Source of the DNA: Shinisaurus crocodilurus
Lineage: Eukaryota > Chordata > Lepidosauria > Squamata > Shinisauridae
Direction: 5' to 3'
NCBI GenBank assembly: GCA_021292165.1
Contig: CM037879.1
Location: 158,937,278 to 159,001,277 of the forward strand
Length of the DNA stretch: 64,000 bases
Shown here in pieces: positions 32,424 to 44,163 of the stretch (its first letter is position 1; each line of letters begins with the position of its first letter). The notes beneath the pieces were generated by a model. The model had not been told where the DNA came from. It saw only the letters and a program-made list of their open reading frames with translations, and made no database searches. Position numbers and translations under genes: made by a program.

Positions 32424-35400
32424 GCCATGGTGAGTGCCGACGACTGCTGGACAGACCACAGACTAATCCGGTCCACTATGGTTATCAACATTGCTCCCCA
32501 ACGTAGGCTTCAAGGAAGGAAACCAAGGCGTAAAATGAACATCCATGCCCTTCAAGATCCTATTAAGCAAACTCGTCTTCAATCACTTCTTAAGGAACAT
32601 CTACCTACGGAACCTCCTGACAACATTGAGGACCATTGGTCTAAGCTGAAAACCTCCATTACTGCAGCTTGTGAACAAACTATTGGATATGAAACTAAGA
32701 AACATCAGGATTGGTTTGATGAAAATGATAATGAGATTAAATATATAATTGACCAAAAAAGGAAAGCCTTCCAAATATGGCAAAATGATATTAACTGCGC
32801 TGCCAAGAAAAAAATCTACGCTAGTGCAAAGGCTGAGGTCCAAAGAAGAACAAGAGAACTTAAGAACGCTTGGTGGGAAAAGAAAGCTGAAGAAATTCAA
32901 CAACTTGCAGAATCTCATTGTGGAGAAAGACTGCAACTGTCCTTCTTGGCGGGTTCGGACACTCAGGGGTTAACCCGGACTCGGGTAGCCCTCTATCAGT
33001 GGTACACAGCTCTCTGGCAGAAGCCGCAACCAATTATAACGCAGGCAAAGCGAGGAGACCGAGTTTTGAATCGACGCTACTACACTGTTATGGGTAAACA
33101 GAGTTTAATGGAGCGTAACAGAACATATACAAAGCACCACGCTAAGCACACACCTACATTTGAGCTGATAGCGAACCGCAAAAGCAATACAGACAGTCGT
33201 ACCTGGAAATGCCTTGTTCCTAGAAAGCCGCTTAACTCCAAAAGGGCTGTTCTATGTTAGCGTTGTTCACTGGGAGCTCCCCCAGGGTTGAAGGTGGTTT
33301 GACCTGAGCCATGGACCTTGCAGCTTGCTGCCTCACGACCAACAACCCTTTTCCCGCCACTGACCCTGGGCTTTATACCCTCTGTTGGGCCCCCTCCTTC
33401 TTGTCGTGCCCCCTCCTGGCACGACTGTTTTTTCTTGTTTGCCCGGCACCTAGGAGTCTTTGGCTGTTCCTTTCTTCTATCCAACACCTGGGAATGAATA
33501 TTCCACAGCTCCTTCGGCTGCCAGACCAGGGACTTGCCAGGGGGCATGTTAATGACTCCTATTGTGATTCTTGGGTGTCTGATGCTATCTTGCGGTATGT
33601 GTGCATATACGTGTGTGTGTGTGTGTGGGCTATGGCTTTCTCTTCACACTCATGATGCACGGGTTTTTTTAAGGCCACAAGGGCCATTTATAGACCAAAA
33701 ACCTATGGTACAAACTCTTTACAATCAAAAGATGGCACCAAACTCTTAAAAGACAAAGAGTCTATTGCACTGCGTTGGAAAGAGCATTATTATGACCTTT
33801 TAAATCGTAAATCTAAGGTGGATAATGAGATTTTTTCACAAATCCCACAAAAACAAATTAGAGAGGAACTTGCAATACTCCCCACTTTGGATGAAGTAAA
33901 AAAAAGCCATTAACCCAATGAAGAATAACAAAGCTAGTGGACCAGATGGGATTCCTGCTGAAATCCCCCCCGAACTTGTACAACATCTTCATAAACTCAT
34001 CGAAAAAATCTGGATAAGAGAAGAGATCCCAGAAGACTTCAGGGATGCCATAATGATCACCCTCTTTAAGAAGGGTGATAGAACAGACTGTGGAAACTAT
34101 CGGGGCATTTCTCTCTTAGCTACCGCAGGTAAAATATTTGCTAGGATTCTCGCAAACCGTCTTCTATCTATTTCAGAAGAGATCCTCCCTGAAACTCAAT
34201 ATGGTTTCCGCCCTTCTAGAGGGACAGTAGACATGATTTTTACTGCACGTCAGCTCCAAGAAAAATGCCAGCAAATGAGCAAAATCAACCCCTTTATATG
34301 GCTTTTATTGATCTGGCTAAGGCCTTTGATACTGTAGACCGAACAGCTCTCTGGACTATCCTTATGAAAATTGGATGCCCCAATAAATTTGTGAATATCT
34401 TGCGACTTCTCCATGACAACATGACGGCAACGGTTTTGGACAACAACGGCTCTCATGGTGCTCCATTTAAAGTGGGATCAGGTGTTAAACAGGGATGTGT
34501 TATTGCCCCAACATTATTTGCTTTTTTCATCGCCATGATTTTACATCTTGTCGAGGGGAAACTTCCCACTGGTGTGGGAATCATATATCGAACAGATGGA
34601 AAGCTTTTTAATCTCAGCAGGCTGAAGTAAGGTAATTACAACCTCCGTTGTGGAACTTCAGTATGCTGATGATAATGTGGTCTCCGCACATTCAGAGGAT
34701 GATCTCCAAACTATCCTAAATGCTTTTGCAGAAGCATACGAAAAACTTGGTCTCTCACTTAACATCAAAAAAACCAAAGTGCTTCATCAGCAAGTGCAAG
34801 CTAACCCTTTGGTGATGCCATCTATCCAGCTTGGCAGGGACAATACTGGAAAATGTTGATCATTTTCTCTATCTTGGCAGCTATCTTTCTGTTACAGCTA
34901 ACATCGACAGTGAAATCCAGCATCGTTTGAGCTCCACAAGTGCTGCGTTTTCTCGAATGAAACATAGAGTGTTCGAGGATCGGGATATTTGTAAGAAGAC
35001 CAAAACACTGGTTTATGAAGCCATTGTATTACCAACTTTATTGTATGCCTGCGAAACATGGACTATCTATAAACGTCACTTCCACCTCCTTGAAAGATTT
35101 CATCAACGTTGCCTCCGGAAAATCCTGCGAATTACTTGGGAAGATAGGCGAACAAATGTCAGTGTACTGGAAGAAGCAAAGACTACTAGCGTTGAAAAAA
35201 TGACCCTTCAACGCCAACTTCAGTGGACTTGTCATGTTGTTTGAATGCCTGACTGCCATCTCCCAAAGCAGTTACTTTATTCCCAACTCAAGGATGGAAA
35301 GCGGAATATCGGTGGTCAATATAAGAGGTTTAAAGATGTTCTTAAGACTAATCTAAAAAAGTGCAATATCTGGCCCATGAACGATCTAACTGGAGGTTGG

Positions 35401-35591
35401 CCTTTCACAAAGGTTCCATGGACTTTGAAGAAGCCTGAGTGCAAGGTGAAAGGGAGAAACGTGCTAAGCGAAAAGCACGTCAAATGAATCCTTTACAGGA
35501 CCATCTTCCATCTGGTAACCTGTGTCTTCACTGTGGGAAGCTGTGTGGATCTAGAATTGGCCTCCACAGTCACTTACGGACCCATCGCTAG
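32424..35591 (+). pseudogene. LINE ORF2 pseudogene: endonuclease end, reverse transcriptase, zinc finger
   Basis: Encodes remnants of the enzyme that nicks target DNA and reverse transcribes LINE RNA. Blocks in order: CWTDHRLIRS (endonuclease end); KNNKASGPDGIPAEI (33921); CGNYRGISLLATAGKIFARI; QYGFRPSRGTVDMIF; FIDLAKAFDTVDR (34307); GVKQGCVIAPTLF; LQYADD with the catalytic YADD at 34662-34673; CLRKILRITWEDRRTNVSVLE; and finally CLHCGKLCGSRIGLHSHLRTH, a C2H2 finger, with stop at 35589-35591. Broken by a solo LTR, by frameshifts near 33905, 34260, 34628 and 34840, and by a TGA at 35242 (Arg codon position in HVVRMP). Not functional. Confidence 0.9.
32919..33648 (+). mobile_element. Solo LTR nested in the LINE
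   Basis: Starts TGTGGAGAAAG and ends CTTTCTCTTCACA (inverted TG...CA ends); the pentamer CTCAT is duplicated at 32914-32918 and 33649-33653. The LINE peptide continues across the two sides (LAESH before, then ARVFF..ATRAIY after), confirming insertion. A TATA-like CTTTATACC sits at 33371. There is no internal retroviral sequence, so it is a recombined solo LTR; a 5-bp duplication fits Gypsy or some ERV groups. (GT)n at 33611-33627. Confidence 0.9.
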
Positions 35592-35724
35592 AGTCTACAC
35601 AATTTTCTTTAGAATTTCCTCCTTTTAAAATCTCCTTTTTGTAAATTTTTTATCCTGGAAGACAATCTTACTCGGTCACGAGTGATGGCCTGATGATGAT
35701 GAGAATAAGTGCAATTGAATTCTA

Positions 35725-36190
35725 TGGAGCTTACTTTTGAGCAGAGAAGAATAGGATTGTGCTGTAAGTTGTACTGCTCTATGTTATACCTGCCTGGTCT
35801 TTGTCCAACTGATTTAAATGGGACCTAATCCCTAGTAACTGCTTTTAGGATTGCAACTTTATAGTGTGATCCTAAGCATCTTTCCTCAGAAGTGTAAGTC
35901 CCATTGATTTACAGTCTTAGGAGATGGGAAAAGTGAGAAGGGGGAATTTGGAACACAAAAACCGGGAGGCAAGGAAAGTTAAGCATCCTCCCACCACCAC
36001 CACCTCTCCACTCTCAACTGCTCCACTGAAAGAAGCTCCTCAAGGCTGTAGCTGCAGGAGCCCCATAGGATGCCCCCCCACACACCCAAGAGATTTAACT
36101 GGCCATCAGCTATTGCATTTGTGAATAATATGTATAGTTTGGACAGTCACAGCACCAGAAAAAATACATGAAGGAGGCCCAGAGGGGCAA
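35725..36190. repeat. Remainder of older dispersed repeat, then unassigned
   Basis: 35725-35920 continues the repeat into which the LINE inserted ('AGGATTGTGCTGTAAGTTG', 'GTAAGTCCCATTGATTT'). 35920-36190 unassigned. Confidence 0.5.
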
Positions 36191-36191
36191 A

Positions 36192-36605
36192 GTGCTAAGA
36201 TGGTTACTTGTGAATTGCCAAAAAAGAGGACAAGCATCAACAAGAAAGAGGACAAAAGAGGACAGTGGCTTGCATAAAATTTGCATATGCTAATTTATAT
36301 GTGTAGATGCAAATTTGGAAACAATTATTATAATTTAAATAGAAATACAGTACATCTCACCATCATGTGGAAAGACTGTGACCAGGGGACCTGCATGCTT
36401 TGCTCAGTTTGCTGTCCAGGTGCTAAGTGTTGATGGGCAACTTCAAGGCCCAGCTGTTCCTTTGGAAGGTGCTTTAACTTTATACCAGATCTGAACTGGA
36501 CAGCCCTCCAAAGAGAGGATGCCTTCAAAATAGAGGACAGTCCTCTGGCAGCCCCTCAGACAGAGGACTGTCCTCTGTAAAAGAGGGCACATGGCCACCC
36601 TACTT
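36192..36605. mobile_element. 'CCTCTTTT'-family repeat, uninterrupted copy
   Basis: From 'AAGATGGTTACTTGTGAATT' to 'GCACATGGCCACCCTA'. Internally matches 27280-28280 without the Tigger-like insertion: 'AATACAGTACATCTCACCAT' is continuous at 36343-36362. The opposing ORFs are shadows. Superfamily undetermined. Confidence 0.8.
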
Positions 36606-37425
36606 TTCCGGTGGGAATACTTTATCCCGCACACCAGGCTTCTGAAACAGAAATAATGACATATTTCACATTAATGCCCGGATCCAAATTTTGCCTGAAG
36701 TTGGTTTTGATGGAGTTAACTTTCAAGCAGGAGTGTAGGCTCGGCTGCAGCCTATGTTAATCTCCAGCATATGACTGAGTCATAATTTGTATGTGGAAAA
36801 GTGCCTTTTCTTCAGGTAACCCAATTTGGCCAATATGGGGAGGTGGAGGCAAGCTACTTGTTTAATGGGTGCTTGCCCCCCCCTCCACACACACCTCCTG
36901 TGAGTTTGGGCCTCCCATGGGATGGGATTGTGGACTGATTCAGTTCAGACATGACCAGGAGGGGGAACTTCATGCCCTACCTTAAACTGAGCCAAACTAA
37001 CATTGAGCTGAATGATGCAACAATTGCAAACTGCTTCCCCAGCTCCCTGCATCTCCCCCCACACTCTTGCAATTCCAAAGGAATGTCAGCACAAGCCCAG
37101 AGGCTGGCTTCAAAGTCCTGTGGGTGATGTCGTCATGTCTGCAGCAAATGGGATGACAATAATTGCCCATTGTGTGACCCTATCCATTTTGTGGGAGGCA
37201 GGCAGGCACACAGCAGCTTCAGAATGAAGCCTCGGGCTCCACAGGAGGCCATCTATTGGCTCCCTTCTGTTTCCGGCTGTGTGGGTTTTGTTAATAAGAA
37301 GGAACAATTAAGTCTATCATATTTAATAGCCTCCATCAGCAGTGCTGTTAATATGCAAAGTTTTAATAAACTTTGGTTTATTGGCCATTTTGTCTTCCAG
37401 TACAGCGCTCCCCCCCCCCCCCCCG
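36606..37425. other. No gene recognised
   Basis: Unassigned sequence; poly-C run at 37409-37425. Confidence 0.4.
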
Positions 37426-37429
37426 GGAT

Positions 37430-37880
37430 GAGCTCAAGCATAAAGTTCGGAGGTGGTGTTGGTGGGTGATGGTTTATTAACATCAGACATCATAATTTTT
37501 AAAATGTTTATATGAGAGTAAACTAGAGTAAAAGCTTTGCCCGCTTAACTCTTAGTATTACGAGCGGAAGGAAGAAAGCTAAGCAACGTATTGATAGTAA
37601 AGTGCTTATTCAGTTGTAAGACTCTTACGAGATTAAGGCGTGTCACACGCAGAAGAGAGGTTCTTGAAGATGGTAGCACAACACCGTGCTCACCCCTACT
37701 TTATAGTATTTAACTATAAACAATAGGAGGGTTATACAACGGTTACGTAACAATTACATAACATGTTGACTTGCAAACTTGTTGACTTGCATGTGTCACC
37801 AGACCGTGACGTATAGTCACCTTGAATCTATGTCAGGAGATATTTTGCACTCCATTCACTTCTGCACCCCCACTAACAGA
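37430..37880 (-). mobile_element. Probable solo LTR, minus strand
   Basis: Read on the minus strand: TGTTAGTGGGGGTGCAG at 37880, a TATA box CTATAAAGTAGG (plus 37694-37705), then a polyadenylation signal AATAAA (plus 37473-37478). This order is that of an LTR promoter and polyadenylation region. The plus-strand right border ends ...CTAACA; the left border is uncertain and no target duplication is confirmed. Confidence 0.5.
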
Positions 37881-38312
37881 TACGGTATATGGAAAAAAGA
37901 TGGTGCAGTACAACTGAGAAGCAAATAAACGAAAAACCAAGTTCGTTCATGCTTTCAATGTATGCTTGCCCAAAGCTTCCAGGTTTGATATTGCTGATTG
38001 GCCAACAATTATCCTTAAGCTGATTTTGAATATGGTGGGGAGGAGTTCTTTAAGCGTATGCATGTTAGATCAGAATCATTTGCATGCAGTTGATGAGCTC
38101 TAAGTAGGATAGCACAGCCTTGCAAGTGAAGTACACCCAGTACACTGTAAGTAGCCCTACAATACAATACACACAGCCCCAGTAAGTAGTCTTTGGGGTG
38201 CCCACAATATGGGCATTTCTCATGTGGAAAGTGGAATTCATAGTTCAACAAAGACAGTTATTATTGAAATGTTCACAGTTCTGCCAAATTTAAAAGAAGG
38301 GATAAAATACTT
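37881..38312. other. No feature recognised
   Basis: Unassigned. Confidence 0.4.
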
Positions 38313-38315
38313 TTA

Positions 38316-38449
38316 GAACGCATTCCAATGCCTGTTTAGCCAGAAAAAAAGTCCTAAAACTCCCAGCATTCCTCAGCCAGTCATGCTGGCTGGGGAATGC
38401 TGAGAGTTGTAGGACTTTTTACTGTCTGAACAGGCATAGAATTGTGCCC
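38316..38449. mobile_element. PIF/Harbinger-type MITE (older copy)
   Basis: Snapback with 'AAAAAAAGTCCTAAAACTCC' and 'GAGTTGTAGGACTTTTTACT'; right end AATTGTGCCC then TTA. TTA also precedes the degraded left end at 38313-38315. Same family as 45381-45799. Confidence 0.75.
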
Positions 38450-38452
38450 TTA

Positions 38453-38884
38453 GCATTCCAGAACCATATCAGACTCTGCTCCCATTTTAGTCAAATGTAG
38501 TGGAGCAAAGTAAACACAAGGCAAAGCTGTTAAAAGAAATTAAATCAATATTCCTGAAGAACAGAATTGCTGAGTGTGCAGCATTCTCTGGCATTTTATG
38601 TGTGATTTCCATTCATAATGTATACCAAAGACATCTCAGGCATTTGATTCAGAAACGCAAAGCGCTTCTTTGGTTTTTGCCGTGGCTACTGCTCATGAAG
38701 ACACACAGTGGATCGTAGTTAGGATTGTACGGTACAGACCTTGAAAAGGCTCCTGTACTTTTAAGAGTCACAAAGGAAGCAAAAGTTGCACCTGGCAACA
38801 TTTTGGCCTCTACGCTCTTCTTTAAAGCGCAGCTGCTGTGCCAACCCTGAAAGTAGTCAAGATTGAAAAGGCAATCGATCCAGA
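38453..38884. other. No feature recognised
   Basis: Unassigned; a 72-codon ORF (38500-38718) has no domain. Confidence 0.4.
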
Positions 38885-39160
38885 CTAGCCTCCCCCAACC
38901 TTGGTCCTTGAGCCCTCCAGGTATGTTGGACTACCAATCGCATCAAACCCAGCCAGTATGGCCAATGACCAGGCAGGGCCAGTGCAAAGCAGTTTGGTGC
39001 CCTAGGCAAGATCAGCTATTTAGCGCCCCCCTCCCACTTGAGCCCTCCCTCCCTCCAGCCCTATGCTCCTGGCACCCCCTTTAGCCCAGCGCCCTAGGCA
39101 GCCGCCTAGTTGGCCTAATGGTAGCACCGGCCCTGTGACCAGGACAGCTGGGAGTGCTGA
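38885..39160. mobile_element. Snapback MITE fragment hosting a hAT insertion
   Basis: 'CCTCCCCCAACCTTGGT', 'TGTTGGACTACCAATCGCAT' and 'CAGCCAGTATGGCCAATGAC' are the left arm of the abundant palindromic family also at 52348, 52862 and 54758. It is split by 38974-39135 and continues with 'AGGACAGCTGGGAG'. Confidence 0.65.
38974..39135. mobile_element. hAT MITE, 162 bp, perfect 8-bp target duplication
   Basis: Ends CAGGGCCAGTGCAAAGCAG and GTAGCACCGGCCCTG, with TGACCAGG exact at 38966-38973 and 39136-39143. It is essentially the two ends of the 18388-18998 element joined without cargo. Confidence 0.95.
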
Positions 39161-39587
39161 ACAACCCGTGGGCTGTTTTGGGCTTGAGTATTCCAATGGG
39201 TGGCTTGCATGCGCCCTTCCCCCGAATGCATGCTTCAACTGCATTTCATTCATCGTGATGGTTATAATCATTTATATATATCCTGATTTAAAGACGACAA
39301 CATGATATACCACCCACATCTGTAACAGAAAGATAAGGCTGGGGGTGGGGCAGGGGGAGGTGACTGTAATGACAATTTAAAAACCCCCAGAGCAGATGTA
39401 TACTGGTGCTAAGGAATGCTTCGGTCCCAGGCTGAATAGCAACTTCGGGAGGAATGATTTTCAGCAGGGCTGTGAAATGGGGGAATGGGTTACCCCTTCA
39501 TCCTGTATCCTAATCCTGACTGGGCCCTCTTGCAGCTGCAGCTTAAATTTTGTAAATTAGACATGTTAATTGCCATTGTGTAATCAG
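39161..39587. other. No feature recognised
   Basis: Unassigned. Confidence 0.4.
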
Positions 39588-39678
39588 TGACCAGGTTCGC
39601 ACAATCACTTAAGCCACAGCTTAAGCCACGGTGTGTTGCGGCATGTGGGCTGCAGTGATCATGCGAACCGGGTCTCTC
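39588..39678. mobile_element. Short snapback MITE
   Basis: 'GACCAGGTTCGCACAATCA' opposes 'TGATCATGCGAACCGGGTC'; the centre has 'TTAAGCCACAGCTTAAGCC'. Same TIR class as 7961 and 43862. A short (TC)n follows. Confidence 0.75.
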
Positions 39679-39964
39679 TCTCTCTCTGTCTCACTCTCTT
39701 AGAATTGCTCTGTAAGTTAATGAAAGCAAATTCTAGTTTGAATTGGCTAAATTTGTATTTCCCCTTCTGAGGAGCTCAGGGTAACTGTGCATAGATTTCT
39801 CCCCATATTGTCCTCACAACAAGAAGGTAAATTAGGCTGAAATGTAGTGACAAGCCCAATGAACAAAATACGCACTAAATGGTGCAGGCACTGATGCCTG
39901 AGGAATGGCAGCTTTGAAGAGGTTTTCCACTTTTAAGAAATGACGAGCAACTCAGCACTTTGAA
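39679..39964. other. No feature recognised
   Basis: Unassigned. Confidence 0.4.
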
Positions 39965-39972
39965 GGTAGGCC

Positions 39973-41918
39973 CAGGGGCGGTGCTAGGTACAGAAAAGAT
40001 ATGGGGTTCAGGCAGCACCAGCTGGCCTGGACATGATTCCTATCTTTATATTGGCACAGATATCGTTTCCTATCAGAGCTGACCCTTTGCCTCTAACAGG
40101 CGAGTTTACAGTGTCAGAAGGAAATGCAAGAAAGTTTCCCTTCTCTCTGAAGCTCCTGTGTTTGGGGGTGTGGGGTGGGTGGGTAAGCTTCACCTGTTGA
40201 ATTTGTGCCAATCCTGACAATTTTAAAACAAAAAGGGATTGCCCTGCAAGCACTGACACCCCCCCCCAATGAAAAACAGCAGATATCAACAATTAAGGGT
40301 TTAAGTAAGGTTAATTTTTTTTACAAAAGCCACGTATAAAATATTATGAAATAATATATAATATAATTATGTAATAATTATAACATATAAGATATTATAT
40401 AATAATATAATTCTGGAAAAGTCATCCTAGCACTGGCACTGCTGCTGCTACCTCTTCTTCTAGCAAGGAGCAGCATTTCACAATTATCCCTCAGTTATAT
40501 GATATTGCTTCACACAATGCATAATCAATTTGCTGCAACAAGATGTGATGGTCAGTGTTGTAGATTGCTTTAAAATATACACACTTTCCTGTGAGCAAGT
40601 CCCATTGAAAGTAATAGGACCTACTTCTGAGTACACATGCATAGGATTGCACTGTTACTCTGTTTTCAGAGCAGTAGTAAATTTTACTTGGCTCTACCTG
40701 TGTAGAAGTCTTTTTCTAACATATGCTGAAGTGCCATGGAGAAAGCTCTCTACAGTAATGATTAGGATTATTCTGCAGGGATTTTGGGTTGTTTTCTCTT
40801 TTTTTAATGCATTAGAAGGGAGTTAGCAGAAAACACACCGTCCTCAAGAGAAAGAAAGAAAAAATCCCAACTACCTCAAATAGCAGCAACAAACATTATC
40901 ATTGATCATTCCATTTTGGCATTATTGTTCAACCACAGTGTTCTTGTTCTTGTTTTTTTTTTAATAAAGTACAATAGAGCCAAAAAGTTTTTTTCTGAGT
41001 GGAGAAAATAATAGGAGTTTGCAGGGTGGCCCTGTGAACCACTTTGCACACTCAGAGATATCTCAATGTGAAATGTTATTATTTCTTTGGCAAACTACTA
41101 AGGAGAAGAAAGCCACCATGGAGTGATCCATTTTTAAAGTGGGAGGGAGATCTTTAAAACAAGGAGTTTCCTGCACAATGTGGGGAAAGTAGGCTGAAAG
41201 TTATTTTTGACTGAAATAATGGGATATTCCTCCCCAGTTTACCCCTTCCTACCATTTGTTGTCGCCTCTAGATTACATTTTAGATTGTAAGCTCTTTGGG
41301 GCAGGGAACTGTTCTCCTATACTCGGTAAAGCACCATGCACCTTGATGATACAATAATAATTACAATAATGACAACAACAGCAATCACCATCATCATCAT
41401 GGGTCTGGAGATCAAAGTGGCTTCAGAGTGGTCAGAGTCCTTAAACGGTTAGAGCATCCTTGGGTGGGTGGCTATACCCTTGGCCACGCCCTCATGTTCC
41501 CTGCCACACCCTCTTGATCACACCTTCACGTTGCTTAACCATACCTCTTACAAATTCACTTGTGTGTCCCTATTTTCATCTGTGAAATGTTGGAGGGTAT
41601 GGTCTTTAAAGGACCCTGCCTTCTAAGGACACCCCTATTTGTGAAAAGAGATGTATGGACAGGGGAGAGGAGGGCATTTGATTTCAGAAAGAAACATCAG
41701 GCAGAAAGATTCTAAGAAACCAGCAGGAAGGGAAGCACATGTGGGCAAAAAGCCAGCTAAACCAGCCAGATCCGATGCAACAGAGCCCTGGACTTTTATT
41801 TCAGCAAGTGCCCGGGGACAGCAGGGTGGTGGGGCAGATCACCTCCCAGAGAGTTGGGGCTCCAAATGAAAGATTTGGGGCTCCAGCTCTAGTGTGCCTC
41901 CCACTGACACCATCTCTG
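39973..41918 (+). mobile_element. hAT-like element, 1.95 kb, near-perfect 8-bp target duplication
   Basis: Starts CAGGGGCGGTGCTAGG, ends CACCATCTCTG. Flanking octamers GGTAGGCC (39965-39972) and AGTAGGCC (41919-41926) match at 7 of 8. It has two relatives in the window: an inverted truncated copy (30188-31728) and an internally deleted copy (13679-14245). No transposase motif in any frame; a 98-codon frame (40530-40826) is shared with the inverted copy but lacks a known domain. AT-rich palindromes at 40340-40412. Confidence 0.7.
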
Positions 41919-41926
41919 AGTAGGCC

Positions 41927-42879
41927 ATGGGACTGCTCAGCCTCTTAAGTAGTAGAAAAAAATAAATAATTTAATTTTATCAAGGTCACAAGTAGACACA
42001 GGCACATTAGGAGGAATTGTATTGCTCCTTAATAGTAATGTCACAGACACTATCCGATAGGCAGCCATATTGTATGCTAGATGGTGAAAAGATTCCAATT
42101 TTACCAGCAACAAAAGATTGCTGTTTAAATACTGGACAAAAAAAAATACAATTTCTTTTTCCATGACTCATTTGTAGTATTTTTAAGAGAGATGTTTGGT
42201 GCACTTGGGCTTTTCCCAAAAAACATATTTCAGCAGATTGAGATAGGTGTATTTTCTATGTAACCACAATGCTTCAGAGCAGAAGCATAATTCATTATTT
42301 CTTATCTCAATCAATACATGGCAACAGTGGAAATCACCTCCCATCCTTTCAATTCTGTTCCATGGATTCTGAGTTGGTTAGAAAGGGTGGCATAAAATAA
42401 TTGCCTCTTTGTGACTGAAATAAATGGCGCCTCACATCAAAGCCATTTCTCTGGGAACAGGAATAGCATTTCCCCCAGTGTAATCCTCCTGAGAAAGAGT
42501 TGATAAAGGTCCTACAGCTGGCCATTACTTAAGGAAACAAATGAATTCTGGGCAGCCAGAACCACTTGTGCAACCAACTTGGAATTGCTTGTGGAAAAGT
42601 CATAAATTGGTAGCTTATTTTGACAGCTTGCTTTGACCTGGCCCCCATGCTTGGCCTTGTTGATGGTGATTCTCTGGGTTCTTCACTTGGGTCTTGTTGC
42701 TCAGTTACAGGAGGCTAAGGTTTTCTGTATGTGTGTGTGTGAGACACACACATACATACAGACAGACGGTCAAATTTGGTTGAAGGATCTTAGTCATGAT
42801 AGCTAAACTGAATCACCACCACGTATAGAGAAGCAGTTTGCTTCTGCAATACACTCCCATGTGTACCTACCAAAACTTT
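41927..42879. other. No gene recognised
   Basis: Relatively repeat-poor, AT-rich stretch. A small TG/CA palindrome lies at 42726-42760. Confidence 0.45.
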
Positions 42880-43242
42880 CTTCAGAGGCTCTGCTCCGAG
42901 TGCCCCCACCGAATGAAGTGAAGCAGGGAGAGGGTATTTTCAGGAGAGGCGCCCCTTTTATGGAATAGCCTTCTCAGAGAAGTTCACCTGGGCTGGCACC
43001 ATCCCTGTGGTCTTTCTGTTCACCTAGGCCTTCTAAATAACTCAAAGGTCTGGGCCTCTCTGTATTTAATTTTGGGGTGCTGTGAGTCTTGTTCTGTTGT
43101 GGTTTTCATGCTTTTGCTTTTATGGTTTTATGTTTTATTTTGTATTTAATTAAATTGTTTTTTATGTTTGCCTTTTGTAAGTCAGCCAGAGGGGTTGATG
43201 TTATGGGGTGGCATACAAGTATAATAAATGATAAATACTTCT
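42880..43242 (+). mobile_element. L2-like LINE 3' end relic
   Basis: 'GGAGAGGCGCCCCTTTTATG', 'GAATAGCCTTCTCAGAGAAG' and 'CACCTAGGCCTTCTAAATAA' follow the L2 C-terminal 'R..AP..WN.LP' to 'F..LK' DNA order. The tail 'GTAAGTCAGCCAGAGGGG' to 'GGCATACAAGTATAATAAAT' is the usual end. Heavily decayed. Confidence 0.55.
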
Positions 43243-43332
43243 AAATGCCAGATGCTGAAGACCAACAACAGGATAGTCCTCGGTAGGCAGGAAGCTGCCT
43301 TGTACCAGGTTGGACAGTTTGTCCATCTTGCC

Positions 43333-43795
43333 CAGTATTGTCTACTCCAGCCTTTCCCTAACATGGGTCCCCAGATACTGTTGGACTACAGTATCTGGGG
43401 ACTGTTGGACTACAGTCCATCTTTTTGAAGGACTGACAGAGGATAGTCCTCTATTGGAAGGCATCCTCTCTTCAAAGGGCTGTCTGGTCCATGTCCCATT
43501 TAAAAATACACAAGGAGGGAGAGTTGGGCCTTGAAGTTGCTCATCAACAGTTATCACCTGGACCGCAGACTGAGCCATCACACAGGTCACCTGGCCATAG
43601 TCTTCCCCACCAGGAGGAGATGTGTTGTATTTCTTTTTCAGTTACAGGAAGTATGTCTAATTTTTTCATATTTACATATAAATTACCATATACAAAGTTT
43701 ATGCAGATCTGTGTCCCCTTTTGTCCTTTTATTGTTGTTTTGGTGGTGCATTTCCTCTTTTTTGGCAATGTGTAAGTGGCCGTCCTAGTCTGGAC
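43333..43795. mobile_element. hAT-MITE fragment and 'CCTCTTTT'-family repeat
   Basis: 43338-43425 is a snapback ('ATGGGTCCCCAGATACTG' and 'CAGTATCTGGGGAC') related to the 13781 family. From 43433 to 43795 the sequence matches the minus orientation of the 36192-36605 repeat ('GAGGATAGTCCTCTATTGGA', 'CATCAACAGTTATCACCTGG', 'TTTCCTCTTTTTTGGCAATG'), ending 'GTAAGTGGCCGTCCTAG'. Confidence 0.7.
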
Positions 43796-43861
43796 CCACA
43801 ACATCACTACTGATGTAACTTACTGAGCCTCCAATGCCACCTGGTTATTCTCATTTTTAAA

Positions 43862-44145
43862 AAAGACCCGGTTTGCACAATCGCAGAGGGGGAAACAAGC
43901 TTAGTTATTCAGCTTATTTTCACCGTTGCGCATGCTCGTCATGTGCCAGGGGGATTCACATAATTCCCTTGCCGGTGCAGCTTGCTGTGTCATGTGAACC
44001 TGGCCAGGGTGGCTTGTCACCGTGGTTAACGAGCCATCCAGACCCTGTGGGCTGTTGGAGGGGTCTGGGTGAGGGTGGGGAGGCTGGCTTGATAACTATG
44101 GCAACAAGCTACACTCACCAGGTTTGCACAGCACAGCAAGCCATG
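43862..44145. mobile_element. 'GACCCGGTTTGCACAATC' element, partial
   Basis: Begins with the same TIR type as 39588 and contains inner copies ('CATGTGAACCTGGCC', 'CACCAGGTTTGCACAGCAC'). Its right part meets the inverted duplicate at 44164. Non-coding. Confidence 0.5.
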
Positions 44146-44163
44146 CTGGCGAGGATAATTATG

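Larger units (their letters stand above)
32399..35724 (+). mobile_element. APE-type LINE insertion with 23-bp target duplication
   Basis: A 23-nt direct repeat (AGAATAAGTGCAATTG then AATTCTA) lies at 32399-32421 and 35702-35724, bounding a 5'-truncated non-LTR retrotransposon. It starts within the end of the endonuclease domain (CWTDHRLI, near 32446), contains a broken reverse transcriptase and a C-terminal zinc finger, and ends in TGATGATGATGA just before the right duplication. It inserted into an older dispersed repeat. A solo LTR (32919-33648) later inserted into it. The 3' end of a second copy is at 63883-64000, minus strand. I cannot fix the clade; the zinc-finger C-terminus is shared by a widespread animal LINE group. 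Confidence 0.93.

Noticed and set aside
32406..33260. 284-codon plus-strand ORF
   Set aside because: Chimera: LINE coding up to 32918, then solo LTR sequence read by chance.
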